A stretch of DNA of 64,000 bases from Stutzerimonas stutzeri (GCF_009789555.1 NZ_CP046903.1:201582-265581), one strand, 5' to 3'; positions 1-8,005 are shown, numbered from the stretch's first letter. Notes: generated by a model not told the origin, from the letters alone. A program made the numbers and translations.

Positions 1-509
1 GGGAGTGCCTCGACCGAGCAAATGATGAATACGTGGGATGACTGATGGGCAGGGAGCACCATGTCGTTTCGCTGGTGTAACCGATCGATCAGTTGCCGAG
101 TGACCTGTCGCCAAACCGAGGGATACGCGTCCGCAGTGGACTTGAAGTCTGCCGCGCTGACCTTTAATACAATCGAGGGCTCGGTGGCCAGTACAGTGGC
201 AGAGCGTTTCGCTGTTGGGACCAGAGCAGCCATCTCTCCGACGTGGTCGCCGCCCCCTCGAGTTGCAACTTCTCGATCATGAACCTTCACTAGGAAATGC
301 CCCGTGATGATGAAGTAAACCTCGGAGTCCTCCGCGTCTTCGGTAATTAGCACCGCATCTTTAACGATCTCCTCCAGCGTTCCTACCTCTGCGAGGCGGC
401 GTGCTAGGTCTTGACTTCCGAGTACCAGCTTCTGTTCAAGCAGTACTTCCTCAAGAACAGCGCGGCCTGACGGCCCTTCAAAGCGATCGATCAACTTCCC
501 AGTAGTCAT
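1..509 (-). CDS. cNMP-binding effector, start of a TIR-like domain (PycTIR-like), cut by window edge
   Basis: Partial gene; 169 codons are visible and no stop is reached before position 1. Residues ~45-150 form a Crp-type cyclic-nucleotide-binding fold: FIITGHFLVKVHDREVA, then GGGDHVGEMAAL and a PTAKRSATVLATEPS phosphate-binding cassette. There is no helix-turn-helix after it; instead the chain goes on with HVFIICSVEAL, the first strand expected of a TIR-like domain. Known family: in Pycsar defence, PycTIR binds cUMP with such a domain and destroys NAD+ with its TIR domain, activated by a PycC cyclase. No cyclase is seen in this window. The ATG at 509 follows AAGGGA at 12 nt; an in-frame ATG at 521 is the alternative. 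Sure of the cNMP domain, less of the Pycsar role. Confidence 0.6.
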   Translation of the reverse strand, partial: MTTGKLIDRFEGPSGRAVLEEVLLEQKLVLGSQDLARRLAEVGTLEEIVKDAVLITEDAEDSEVYFIITGHFLVKVHDREVATRGGGDHVGEMAALVPTAKRSATVLATEPSIVLKVSAADFKSTADAYPSVWRQVTRQLIDRLHQRNDMVLPAHQSSHVFIICSVEAL

Positions 510-674
510 GATGGCGAGCATTCCCTTGCGAAGAGTTGCGGGGGGCTTTTACAAGGAAATGGGGACGTGCGTCACCCTTTCAAGGGGGCGCTGAGGAAAA
601 GATCTAGGCAGTGCGGGCGCTAAGGGACGCAGTTTCAAATTCTGTTTGATTGCATTCGGGAGAGGTGGGCCGAA

Positions 675-850
675 TGTGGAGTGTCAAACATTTTGTGCCG
701 TCCGACCGCACTCGCTCTGGTACACCTGTCAAACCTTCTCTTTATTGGCGTTAGTTTGTGTCAATCAATGGGGAGAGTTTGACAGTCAATTGTCAATTGC
801 CGAAATAGCCGTCATAGATAGAAGTGACGGGCGATTTGGCAGTGTCAATG
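675..850. repeat. Cluster of TGTCAA(A/T) repeats in a gene-poor stretch
   Basis: The 425 bases between the effector gene and the methyltransferase hold no convincing gene. Copies of TGTCAAA or TGTCAAT lie at 682, 727, 759, 791 and 843, with an inverted copy TTTGACA at 778. Spacing is irregular, so these may be operator sites for a repressor of the methyltransferase or a decayed iteron array. A 73-codon frame at 646-867 crosses the repeats and shows no protein-like features. Confidence 0.4.
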
Positions 851-934
851 TAGGGAACGTGAGGTGATACGAAGCCGTCGTTAGACAACAATCCTGAGCT
901 GTGGAACGAAAAGAGTGTTGCGATCTGCTCTGAC

Positions 935-1915
935 GTGAGAGAGGTCAACTGGGGGCATAACCCTCTTCAGTGCGACGTTATCTGTGCAGGAATTCCCTGC
1001 TTAGGAGCATCGAAGTCAGGTCGCAGCAAGAACAAACTGAGCATGGCAGAGGAACACTCCAAAGCTGGTGATTTGTTTGTTGATTTTCTCGATGCGGTTA
1101 AAGCGCTGAACCCAAGCATTTGCCTGATCGAGAACGTACCGGAATATCAAACGTCTGCTTCTATGGTTGTTATTCGCGCGAAGTTGGTTTCTCAAGGCTA
1201 TGTGCTGAAGGAAGCTGTGTTGAATGGCAACGACTTTGGCGCTCTTGAGCGTAGAAGCCGATTGGTTGTGGTCGCGATAAGTAAGGGGCTTCCTGACGTT
1301 TTCGATTTTAGTGAGCTAAGCAAACTGAAAGAGAAAGAGGGAAGTCTTAATGAGGTATTAGAGGATGTTCCGCATGATTCTGAGCGGTTCAAATCCTTCG
1401 ACTATCTCGCAAATAAGGAAGTACGCGACAAGGCAGACGGCAAAGGATTCTCACGCCAACTGCTAAGTGGGGCTGAAGATTTCTGCGGAACAATCGGACG
1501 TGGTTATGCGAAGTGCAGGAGCACGGAGCCCTTCCTAGTACATCCGACCAACCCGCAACTGTCTCGGCTACTCACGCCTGTCGAGCACGCACGAGTGAAA
1601 GGCATCCCGGAGGTGGTAATCGCTGGGCTTCCTGACACGACTGCGCATGAGGTGCTTGGGCAGTCAGTGATCTTTCCGTTGATTGAGTCCGTTGGGCTCG
1701 AATTAGGGGTGTCGATCACTGCTGCTGTAAACCCCAGCGTGGTGAGTCTGCGACAGGAGGGAATTTCCTCCTACTGTGGGCAGATCTGCGGCGGTGGTAA
1801 TTGCGGTGCTGGCCAGTTGTGCAGCTTCGGAATCAACTCGGAAAGCCAGATGCCAGGCCTGCCGGAAAGTGATCCCAACCAGGGTCAGTTCCAGCTCAGT
1901 CTGATGGTGGCGTAA
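935..1915 (+). CDS. C5-cytosine DNA methyltransferase, N-terminally truncated
   Basis: Catalytic motif IV is seen as AGIPCLGASKSGR (Cys22), motif VI as LIENVPEY (Glu66-Asn-Val), motif VIII as ERRSRL, and motif X as EVLGQSVIFPLIE near residue 245. The AdoMet-binding motif I (FxGxG type) that should lie some 50-70 residues before the catalytic Cys is missing. The frame is open only back to 863 and offers no ATG; the best start is GTG at 935. The protein is therefore probably inactive, or a remnant of a longer gene. The C-terminal ~70 residues (Gly/Cys-rich, then Gln-rich) look unrelated to the family. Such orphan methyltransferases on mobile elements usually protect against host restriction. 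A leader hairpin for the next gene begins directly after the stop. Confidence 0.65.
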   Translation: MREVNWGHNPLQCDVICAGIPCLGASKSGRSKNKLSMAEEHSKAGDLFVDFLDAVKALNPSICLIENVPEYQTSASMVVIRAKLVSQGYVLKEAVLNGNDFGALERRSRLVVVAISKGLPDVFDFSELSKLKEKEGSLNEVLEDVPHDSERFKSFDYLANKEVRDKADGKGFSRQLLSGAEDFCGTIGRGYAKCRSTEPFLVHPTNPQLSRLLTPVEHARVKGIPEVVIAGLPDTTAHEVLGQSVIFPLIESVGLELGVSITAAVNPSVVSLRQEGISSYCGQICGGGNCGAGQLCSFGINSESQMPGLPESDPNQGQFQLSLMVA

Positions 1916-1919
1916 AACA

Positions 1920-1980
1920 ACCCCTGCCAGGGAGAAATCCCTGGCGGGGCTTCTCCTTGCATGGATGGAAGGAGAGGATC
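1920..1980 (+). promoter_or_regulatory. Two-hairpin translational leader L1
   Basis: Hairpin 1 pairs CCCCTGCCAGGG (1921) with CCCTGGCGGGG (1939). After it, TCTCC (1952-1956) can pair with GGAGA (1971-1975), which is the ribosome binding site of the next gene. The same plan recurs before several other genes in this window. Confidence 0.55.
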
Positions 1981-2226
1981 ATGAGTGCAATCCTTGAGGC
2001 AGCACAGTTGCAAGGCAACGCGAGCATCATCCGCAGGGCCTGGGCAAAAAGGGGCAAGCAGAAGGTTCACCTCTGGGAGCTATCGACTGGGGGCGTCATT
2101 CTCCTGCGCCACATGGAGGGGGAAGGGTTCAAGCATCCGGTAAAGCTGCATGAGCCAATGGAGGTAATCGTTAACCGATTTCGCGAGAAAAACGGTCATC
2201 AGGTGATCTCTCCCCATGCAATCTGA
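1981..2226 (+). CDS. Hypothetical protein, 81 aa
   Basis: Starts MSAILEAAQLQGNASI and is basic in the first half. I recognise no family. The start is set by GGAGAGGATC-ATG. It is a single-gene unit: leader L1 in front and a strong intrinsic terminator directly behind. Its place beside a methyltransferase and its leader type put it with the other small accessory genes of the element. No membrane segment and no cysteine motif are seen. Confidence 0.7.
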   Translation: MSAILEAAQLQGNASIIRRAWAKRGKQKVHLWELSTGGVILLRHMEGEGFKHPVKLHEPMEVIVNRFREKNGHQVISPHAI

Positions 2227-2230
2227 ATTC

Positions 2231-2254
2231 AACGCCCTTCGGGGCGTTTTTTTT
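2231..2254 (+). terminator. Intrinsic terminator
   Basis: AACGCCC-ttc-GGGGCGTT followed by a run of eight T, directly after the 81-aa gene. Confidence 0.85.
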
Positions 2255-2264
2255 GCCTGCATGC

Positions 2265-2292
2265 TTGAGGCTGGCAGGTGGATCGGTATAAT
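2265..2292 (+). promoter_or_regulatory. Sigma70 promoter for structured RNA copy 1
   Basis: TTGAGG, 16-nt spacer, TATAAT (perfect -10, preceded by GG). The expected start of transcription is near 2299, just before the duplicated RNA region and downstream of the preceding terminator. Confidence 0.7.
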
Positions 2293-2298
2293 CGACAC

Positions 2299-2504
2299 AT
2301 CGCTTCATGTTTCATCCCTTCGCGCCTCAGCGCACTAATCTTCGTCAAGTGCATGTTGCACTCGGCAAGAGCCTGTACCGATCTTCGGTCAGGCAAAAAC
2401 CAGAGTCACTTTGTGGCCTGGGAAAGCTAAGTCGGAGCTTCAACCGGCCTAATCGAAAGCATTCAGAATCAACGTTCCTCTTTAGGTCCGTTGCGTTTTT
2501 GTTT
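2299..2504 (+). ncRNA. Duplicated structured RNA, copy 1
   Basis: About 190 nt, alike over its length to 40732-40912. Predicted helices in order: GCGC-ctca-GCGC; CTT-c-GTC ... GGCAAG enclosing GTGCA-tgt-TGCAC; GCCTG-t-ACCGA-tct-TCGGT-CAGGC; CCAG...CTGG; GTCGG...CCGGC; then an intrinsic terminator AACG-ttCC...GGtc-CGTT with GCGTTTTTGTTT. Differences from copy 2 keep the pairing (ATCGG/CCGAT there versus GTCGG/CCGGC here; GAC versus GGC in the second helix). Open frames over the two copies do not match in sequence or phase, so it is not a protein gene. It may be a free sRNA, or a transcription-attenuating leader for the 44-aa gene at 2580. I recognise no known RNA family. Confidence 0.6.
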
Positions 2505-2512
2505 GCACAACA

Positions 2513-2579
2513 AAACCCACGCGGGGATAACTCCCTGCCGGGCGTTTCTCCGTCTGCATTAAGCTAATGGAGAAACATA
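2513..2579 (+). promoter_or_regulatory. Two-hairpin translational leader L2
   Basis: Hairpin 1 is CCC-a-cGC-GGG ... CCC-tGC-c-GGG. Then TTTCTCC (2545-2551) is complementary over 7 nt to GGAGAAA (2569-2575), the ribosome binding site of the gene at 2580. Closely similar to leader L10 at 40922. Confidence 0.6.
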
Positions 2580-2714
2580 ATGAAAGTTCTGATCATCGCA
2601 GTAGTGCTGATTGTTGGTGGCATCCAAGTCGGCTTTAAAGCGTTCGATTACGGCGTTGCTTCGGTTGAAAAAACTGAAACCGCCAAAACGATCAAAGCCC
2701 GTCAGGTGCTCTGA
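2580..2714 (+). CDS. Small membrane peptide, 44 aa
   Basis: MKVLIIAVVLIVGG opens a single hydrophobic helix (residues 2-18), followed by a charged tail with TETAKTIKARQ. The size and a start only 5 nt after GGAGAAA support translation. It follows the structured RNA and leader L2, exactly as the 106-aa membrane protein at 40990 follows the second copy, so both are probably under the same control. No family recognised; small inner-membrane peptides of this kind in mobile elements may be exclusion or anti-defence factors, but nothing in the sequence shows this. Confidence 0.55.
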   Translation: MKVLIIAVVLIVGGIQVGFKAFDYGVASVEKTETAKTIKARQVL

Positions 2715-2718
2715 TTGA

Positions 2719-2773
2719 AACAACCCTTTGGGAACAATCCCATGGGTTGTTCTCAATCATTGAGGATCTGCGT
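2719..2773 (+). promoter_or_regulatory. Two-hairpin translational leader L3
   Basis: CAACCC-ttt-GGG-aacaat-CCC-at-GGGTTG forms the nested first hairpin (2721-2749). CTCAAT and ATTGAG (2752-2764) then enclose the GAGG of the ribosome binding site. Confidence 0.6.
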
Positions 2774-2929
2774 ATGTACTTCCGCAACTTAATGACTGCC
2801 CTATGGATCGGTCAGGTATTTGCAGAAAGCACACAACGCCCTTATGCCCTTTATGGACATAAGGAGGGCTACATCGTAAGAAAACTGACTCGGGCTAACA
2901 GCTTGGAGTTGGAAATAATCAAACCCTGA
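2774..2929 (+). CDS. Hypothetical small protein, 51 aa
   Basis: Begins MYFRNLMTALWIGQVF and ends LELEIIKP. It has a mildly hydrophobic start with Tyr and Arg residues; no family recognised. The ATG at 2774 lies 9 nt after GAGG. Its stop overlaps the first hairpin of the next leader (L4), so the three genes 2580, 2774 and 2982 are closely packed and each carries its own leader. Confidence 0.5.
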   Translation: MYFRNLMTALWIGQVFAESTQRPYALYGHKEGYIVRKLTRANSLELEIIKP

Positions 2930-2981
2930 CGGGAGCAATCCCGTTATGGGGGCGCCTCGTCATTAATTTGCGAGGTGTAAT
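2924..2981 (+). promoter_or_regulatory. Two-hairpin translational leader L4
   Basis: CCC-tg-ACGGGA ... TCCCGT-ta-t-GGG is the first hairpin (2924-2950). CCTCG (2955) pairs with CGAGG (2971), covering the ribosome binding site. Confidence 0.6.
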
Positions 2982-3182
2982 ATGTTTTTTAATAAAGTTC
3001 TTAGTTGGTTAAGGGAGACTGTCGTCGGCATTGGCTGTAGCTTGCTGGCTGCGGGGTTCGTCGGCATCATCACTCCAGGTTCGCATCCGCAAGCCATTGC
3101 GGTCAGCGTGGTAAGCGGCCTGGTCTTGATTGTCGGTGGTCTGGTGGTATCCTTTTTCCAGAAAGACAACGCAGGTGAATGA
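2982..3182 (+). CDS. Small inner-membrane protein, 66 aa
   Basis: Two predicted membrane helices, about residues 12-29 (ETVVGIGCSLLAAGFVGII) and 37-58 (AVSVVSGLVLIVGGLVV), with a short charged tail. The start follows CGAGGTGTAAT-ATG. Its stop is 1 nt before the next gene's ATG, so the two are translated together. No family recognised. Confidence 0.6.
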   Translation: MFFNKVLSWLRETVVGIGCSLLAAGFVGIITPGSHPQAIAVSVVSGLVLIVGGLVVSFFQKDNAGE

Positions 3183-3183
3183 A

Positions 3184-3318
3184 ATGGACACGACACAAAC
3201 GCTCGTTTTGGCTATATCCGGCGTGCTGTTCACGATCACTGTGGCAGCGTGCGTCGGCATGATGCTAGCGAAGCACTTGGACAAGAAGCATGCTGCGCAT
3301 GCGTCCAAGGTGCCCTGA
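3184..3318 (+). CDS. Small membrane peptide, 44 aa
   Basis: One membrane helix (TLVLAISGVLFTITVAACVG) followed by a Lys/His-rich tail (HLDKKHAAHASK). The ATG lies 1 nt after the stop of the 66-aa membrane protein and within reach of GGTGAA, so it is likely coupled to it. No family recognised. Confidence 0.5.
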   Translation: MDTTQTLVLAISGVLFTITVAACVGMMLAKHLDKKHAAHASKVP

Positions 3319-3406
3319 TCCACGAGATATTTGCGTCAATACCCTTCTGCTCAAGGCAATGCCTTGAGTAGGTAACCAGCTAGTCGCGTAACGTGGTCAT
3401 CCCTTG

Positions 3407-3469
3407 TGGGTGATCCACCAGAGCCCTCCGCGTGAGGGTTCTGGGGATCACCCACCTGGAGAACATCAA
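3407..3469 (+). promoter_or_regulatory. Long leader hairpin (variant L5)
   Basis: A near-perfect 48-nt hairpin: TGGGTGATCC-a-CCAGA-g-CCCTC, loop cgcgt, GAGGG-t-TCTGG-GGATCACCCA. It ends 2 nt before CTGGAG, the ribosome binding site. No T-run follows, so it is not an intrinsic terminator. It differs from the other leaders by lacking the separate anti-SD arm. Confidence 0.55.
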
Positions 3470-3691
3470 ATGCCACAACACGAAGAGCCAATAGCACTGT
3501 ACTGCCCCGAACTCAAAGAGCTGATGATCGACTCCGGCCGAGTGTTCCTCGTCCCTGATCAGATCGCAGCAACAGTGAAGAAGGCCAACCCTGACACCCG
3601 CTTCGTCAAAGCATGGGCTGTGCTGCACCGCCTGATACCCGCATCAGGCGCAGTATCGGTTCTCGAAGCGCCTCAGTCAGCGGCGGCATGA
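3470..3691 (+). CDS. Hypothetical protein, 73 aa
   Basis: Begins MPQHEEPIALYCPELKELM; soluble and mixed charge, with a small-residue tail ending SAAA. The start follows CTGGAGAACATCAA. It is a single-gene unit with a long hairpin leader in front and a terminator behind. No family recognised. Confidence 0.6.
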   Translation: MPQHEEPIALYCPELKELMIDSGRVFLVPDQIAATVKKANPDTRFVKAWAVLHRLIPASGAVSVLEAPQSAAA

Positions 3692-3708
3692 GTGCCAACA
3701 AAACCCCA

Positions 3709-3742
3709 AACCCCGGCTGTTTCCAGCCGGGGTTATTTTTTT
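3709..3742 (+). terminator. Intrinsic terminator
   Basis: AACCCCGGCTG-ttt-CCAGCCGGGGTT followed by a T-rich run. The activator-type operator of traN begins 4 nt further on. Confidence 0.9.
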
Positions 3743-3746
3743 GCCT

Positions 3747-3798
3747 GCCAGAATCTGGTCAGATTCCACCGCCTTTTCCTCTCGCGTATCTCTAGCAT
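3747..3798 (+). promoter_or_regulatory. Activator-type promoter, site a (traN)
   Basis: Dyad gCCAG-AAT-CTGGT (3747-3759) with tail CAGATTCCA, and -10-like TAGCAT at 3793, exactly 25 nt after the 22-nt motif. The traN ATG is 60 nt after the motif end. No -35 is recognised. Confidence 0.7.
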
Positions 3799-3828
3799 CT
3801 TGGTACTCACCTTCACCAGGTAGCACCT

Positions 3829-6800
3829 ATGCGACCCAGCTTCAAACATGCCCTCCGACGCTTGGCTGTTGGCGGCATCATCATGGTTCAGCTCAATACG
3901 GTTGCCTTCAAGGCGTGGGCCGATTCCATTGCTGCCAGCGCCACGCTAGGCAATCAGACCGCTCAAATGGGCATTCAGATGCTCGATCCTTCTGCGGCGC
4001 AGAAGACGCTTCAGGATCTGTTCCCTGACCTCCAAGGCGGCGGTACCGCGTCCTTGGAAGAGGTGTATGGAGACGACTCGGGCACTCTTGACGCTGGCAT
4101 CCAGGCCAACACACGGCTGAGAAGTGAGTCGTCGATGGATGGCGAGGCATACAGGATTCTGGTTGATAGCGGCAAACGGCCTGCTGTGGATCTTTCGAAT
4201 GATCCAATGTTTAACCAGACGGACGAGATTCGATCTAATGATTTCATGCAAGGTTTCAAAGAGAACTTTGCAGACTGCTCCAGAAAAGACGTTTTTGAAG
4301 AACGCCAGGCTACGTCTCACATCTCTGATTACCGCACCTGTGAGCGCGTAGCAAACGAAGGCGGCAATGTGACCTTCAAGCATGACTATTCGCTAGGAGT
4401 TGTCGAGTATGTTTCGGGCCAGCCAAACTACCAGTCATGCGGCAGAGGTTGCCTATATGTATGGGTGGGCACCGTTGGTAACGATTACTGGGGCGGTAAA
4501 TGCGCGATCTACGAGGAATACACACGCTTCAGGGTTATCAATAAAGATGCCATCCTGTCTGCGGTTGTTGAACAAGCTACGTTCGATGACTACTTTCAGA
4601 TCTACTTCAATGACTCTCTTCTATGGACCCACACGCCGGGCGTATTCCCTCCCGAGACGGCGGGCGCGTGCGAGAGAAGTACCAGTTGGAGAGTAAGTCC
4701 CAACAAGGATGTCACGAACGAACTAAAGCAAGACTCGGACGTAATTACATTCAAAACACGCACGTCAGTCACAGGTCGGGGCGAAGGCTATGCACGCATT
4801 CGCATTAATTACGATCCAGCAAAAGCGATCATTGACAATGGTTGGGGGCCTGAAGAGCGCCTTCCACTCCTCAAGATGATTAACGATGGTTTCTGCAAAG
4901 AGAGCAGCGTTGTTTGCACTAAAGCGCCGGCAGTAGATGCGTCTGGCTGCATTAGTGAGAATGGTGTGGTTGCATGCCAAGCAGACATGCAGCCATCCCC
5001 TCATCCCGACCTAGACCCCTTCTGCAGGGAAGCGGAAGTGACAGCTGACTGTTCTTTCTTCAAAGGGGATCTTGCCTGCTACATTGATGCCAATGGCAAA
5101 GAGCAATGCCCTGAGAACGGGGGGGATTCATGTGTTGTAAATCATGAAATAGAACTTCGCTCAACTGGTTTGGTGGGCAAATTCGCTGCTAATGGGCGGA
5201 ATATAGCCAGGGGAGAATTTGATTTCGTCGCAGGCACATGGAAAGCTCTACCTGGCTCTGATGGGACAGTATTCAATGGCAGTGTAGCAAAGGTCGATTA
5301 CGATGCTGTGTGTGCTAATGATGAAGGATACGTACAGTTATCAGATGCTGATGTTTGGGCTGAGCATGGGCTTGGCGGGCAACTCGACACGTCAGTAAGC
5401 CACAATGTAATTACGTATCCGACATGCGCAAATGGACTTAAAGCTGTTGTTGAAATAAGGGATCAGCAAGGTGGTGATGATGGTGGTAAGTACGATCTTT
5501 CAGGTACGTTTACCTTTCGACATTCTAAGCTGGTCAAAGATGTATGGTCGCCGCAAAGTTGCATAGATCAGGGTCAAGCTGTACTGGAAGGTAAGTGCAT
5601 CTCGGGGCAGATTACAGTCACCAAAGGTGTTCAGCATGAAGGAGAGTGCGCAACCATTTCAGGCATAAATATTTGCCCTGGTAATCCACTTTATGAACAA
5701 ATCTCGGCGAGCCCATTGGGTACGTCAAGACTTGCAGAGCAGGTCCGTGTGCAGGGTTGCGGTGTAATCGAAGAAAACCTGGACACCTGTGAGCAGTACG
5801 AGAAAGACCCCAACTGCGGTTTCATCTCCCAGAGCTGTATAAAGGGGGCTTCTGGGGAGTCGGGAGGATGCTACGCCTACGAGGAGATATGGGACTGCGG
5901 CTATGACACCAGCTATCCCACGGTAGTCAATACCGGCACTCAGATCGAATGTCCTGGCGGCGCTAGGTGCATGGGAAGCGAGTGCTTCGACACCTCGAAC
6001 CAGAAAAGCGGTGACTTTGCATACGCCGTCGCAATGCTCCAAGTTGCCCAGTTCGCTGAGCATGATCTTGATTGCGGTGGCGACGGATCGGATATCGAGG
6101 TTGCCAACGAGTGCAAGATATTCAAAGGCGAAGCAATGGAGTGCAAGAAAGCGCTCGGTGGCTATGTCGATTGTTGTGAGGCTCCCGAAAGCGTCAGTAT
6201 TTACGATTATGTGAATCTGACAATGAACACTATGAAAATGGCTAGTGCAATGGAAGCGCTATCCACGCACGGGCTTGGGGGGAGCCTGAAGTATGGTTAC
6301 TGGCAAGCAGGCACGAATGCCATCACGTCCGCTGGTAGTTCAGTCATAAAGGGGCAGTGGTCAACGATAGTTGACAACGCAACTGGTGCATTCAACAAAA
6401 CGCTTCAGGGCACTGTCCAGGATACGCTTGTATCTCAGGTCCAGGAATGGCTAATGCAGAAAGCCTATGACGCCATGGTTAATATGGGCGCTGAGGTAGC
6501 CGCAAATGCTGTGTTTGTTCCAGCAGAAGGCGGCGGGATGATGCTTGGCCCTCAGGCTACGATGGTCGTCAACATCATTGGCTGGGTATACATGGTTTAT
6601 GTGATTGTCGATCTTCTAATTAACATTATCTGGGAATGCGAAGAAAAAGAGTTCGAGCTTGGAGCAAAAAAAGAAACAAGGCAGTGCACGTTTGTAGGAA
6701 GTTATTGTGCCTCAGAAGCTCTTGGCTCTTGTGTTGAGAAACGAGAAAGCTACTGTTGCTATGGTTCGGTTGTAGGCCGAATCGTTCAAGAAGCTGCGCA

Positions 6801-7119
6801 TGACCAGCTTGGTATTGAGTACGGTGATGTTGAAAATCCAAGTTGTGAAGGCATTACTCCTGACCAGATGGCCCTTATGGATTGGAGTAAAGTAGACATG
6901 TCGGAATGGATAGGCATGCTGAACATTGCAGGCCACCTTCCAACAGTGAACACGGTTTCACTTGAACAAGTTACAGGGAGTGGTAGCAGCCTTACGATAT
7001 CTGAGGGGAACGTTCGGCAAAACTCGCTTAGTCGTAACGAAAAGCGGTTGGACGGATTTGATGCTGAAGCGGTCAAGAAAATGGAGGAAGACATAGCTAG
7101 GGGCGCAGTCCCCCAGTAA
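3829..7119 (+). CDS. traN: TraN, mating-pair stabilisation outer-membrane protein
   Basis: 1,096 residues, at the long end for F-type TraN. In conjugation TraN sits in the donor outer membrane and stabilises contact with the recipient. An N-terminal basic signal region (residues 5-30, ending near AWADS) is followed by a large cysteine-rich ectodomain with many C-x(2-6)-C pairs (for instance QSCGRGCLYVWVG and ECPGGARCMGSEC), the family hallmark. Near residues 905-930 a hydrophobic stretch (MVVNIIGWVYMVYVIVDLL) precedes another Cys-rich block (CASEALGSC, YCCYG). It stands alone as a transcription unit behind site a, as in IncC and SXT where traN is also separate. The ATG follows AGGTAGCACCT. 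The middle part (5100-5700) is poorer in GC than its neighbours. Confidence 0.93.
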   Translation: MRPSFKHALRRLAVGGIIMVQLNTVAFKAWADSIAASATLGNQTAQMGIQMLDPSAAQKTLQDLFPDLQGGGTASLEEVYGDDSGTLDAGIQANTRLRSESSMDGEAYRILVDSGKRPAVDLSNDPMFNQTDEIRSNDFMQGFKENFADCSRKDVFEERQATSHISDYRTCERVANEGGNVTFKHDYSLGVVEYVSGQPNYQSCGRGCLYVWVGTVGNDYWGGKCAIYEEYTRFRVINKDAILSAVVEQATFDDYFQIYFNDSLLWTHTPGVFPPETAGACERSTSWRVSPNKDVTNELKQDSDVITFKTRTSVTGRGEGYARIRINYDPAKAIIDNGWGPEERLPLLKMINDGFCKESSVVCTKAPAVDASGCISENGVVACQADMQPSPHPDLDPFCREAEVTADCSFFKGDLACYIDANGKEQCPENGGDSCVVNHEIELRSTGLVGKFAANGRNIARGEFDFVAGTWKALPGSDGTVFNGSVAKVDYDAVCANDEGYVQLSDADVWAEHGLGGQLDTSVSHNVITYPTCANGLKAVVEIRDQQGGDDGGKYDLSGTFTFRHSKLVKDVWSPQSCIDQGQAVLEGKCISGQITVTKGVQHEGECATISGINICPGNPLYEQISASPLGTSRLAEQVRVQGCGVIEENLDTCEQYEKDPNCGFISQSCIKGASGESGGCYAYEEIWDCGYDTSYPTVVNTGTQIECPGGARCMGSECFDTSNQKSGDFAYAVAMLQVAQFAEHDLDCGGDGSDIEVANECKIFKGEAMECKKALGGYVDCCEAPESVSIYDYVNLTMNTMKMASAMEALSTHGLGGSLKYGYWQAGTNAITSAGSSVIKGQWSTIVDNATGAFNKTLQGTVQDTLVSQVQEWLMQKAYDAMVNMGAEVAANAVFVPAEGGGMMLGPQATMVVNIIGWVYMVYVIVDLLINIIWECEEKEFELGAKKETRQCTFVGSYCASEALGSCVEKRESYCCYGSVVGRIVQEAAHDQLGIEYGDVENPSCEGITPDQMALMDWSKVDMSEWIGMLNIAGHLPTVNTVSLEQVTGSGSSLTISEGNVRQNSLSRNEKRLDGFDAEAVKKMEEDIARGAVPQ

Positions 7120-7121
7120 GT

Positions 7122-7149
7122 AAAAGGCCCCATCAGGGGCCTTTCGTTT
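7122..7149. terminator. Bidirectional terminator between traN and the convergent lipoprotein gene
   Basis: AAAGGCCCC-atca-GGGGCCTTT, with T on one side and A on the other; it serves both convergent genes. Confidence 0.85.
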
Positions 7150-8005
7150 ATTTACCAATGAAGTAGTTTGGCGTTCCGCTTCTCAGCACTGCAGGCGGCA
7201 ATTTATCGGACTTTGACCGTGTGGCCGATGTGACATAAATCAAAAACCAATCAGGCAGAGCTGCGGACAGCGCGACTGTGTTAGCCCGACTTTCGTGGAT
7301 ATTCCGAAACCCTGATGAATTGATAATGGATTCCTCAGTAACCTTGTGACCGACGATATGGATAGGACCATAGGATTTCGGTGCGGAAATGAATGCTGGA
7401 CTCTCTTTCGCCTCTTCTGAGAACAGCACTAAATTCGAAGCCTTTGGCATTTTGCCACCAAATGATCGGCTATCCGACTCGGGATATGCTGTAGCGATAA
7501 GTTCCTGAGGAAGCTGCTTTTGGAAAACGGCGGCCCTCGATTTATTGAACTCATTTAAGGCAACCTGCACAGCTGCTTCCGGGGAGGAGGCCAGATCTGA
7601 TGGGACCCATGCAACGACCTGCGGCAATTGAGCTGGCTGTGTAGGTCCGCCCCCAAGAAGCAAAAGTCCCAGGCCGACCCCGGCTACAGCGCCTCCGCTC
7701 ATTCCCGATGGCGGCGCCACGGCACCTACGCCATAGGTAGCAGCATCGAGCACTCCCGTGCTGTTTCCACCTTCGGCCGGTTGTGAGGATGCATCGCCCA
7801 TCATTTCGCGTGGCACGTCACGCATGCCAGAAATCTGCATGGCATTCATGTAGACCATTGCGTCGGACCACTTCGCTTTGGGTGTAGCAGCCGGGTCCGG
7901 CAACTGATCGAAGGTAACGGTATTGCCTGGTGATGAGCACCCTACCAAGGCGGTGAGGGCCGCAGTCATCGCGAGTGTCAGTTTGATTTTGCTGCAGTGA
8001 ATCAT
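7148..8005 (-). CDS. Lipoprotein, 285 aa, unknown function
   Basis: Lipobox LTALVGCSS puts the acylated Cys at residue 23. A glycine-rich hydrophobic stretch (GGAVAGVGLGLLLLGGG, about residues 103-119) resembles a short membrane-inserting segment, followed by a globular part ending PNYFIGK. The start follows AGGACAGCGGAC. It lies in the transfer region, opposite traN, with a terminator separating it from the dsbA-like operon upstream. It could be an outer-membrane partner of the pilus machine or an exclusion factor; the sequence alone does not decide. Confidence 0.75.
   Translation of the reverse strand: MIHCSKIKLTLAMTAALTALVGCSSPGNTVTFDQLPDPAATPKAKWSDAMVYMNAMQISGMRDVPREMMGDASSQPAEGGNSTGVLDAATYGVGAVAPPSGMSGGAVAGVGLGLLLLGGGPTQPAQLPQVVAWVPSDLASSPEAAVQVALNEFNKSRAAVFQKQLPQELIATAYPESDSRSFGGKMPKASNLVLFSEEAKESPAFISAPKSYGPIHIVGHKVTEESIINSSGFRNIHESRANTVALSAALPDWFLIYVTSATRSKSDKLPPAVLRSGTPNYFIGK

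Noticed and set aside
646..867. 73-codon open frame before the methyltransferase
   Set aside because: Crosses the TGTCAA repeats, no ribosome binding site, no protein-like composition; it does not supply the missing motif I.
2307..2567. 86-codon open frame over the first structured RNA
   Set aside because: The second copy of the region has no matching frame (its open frame differs in phase and sequence), while RNA stems are kept; it is not a gene.
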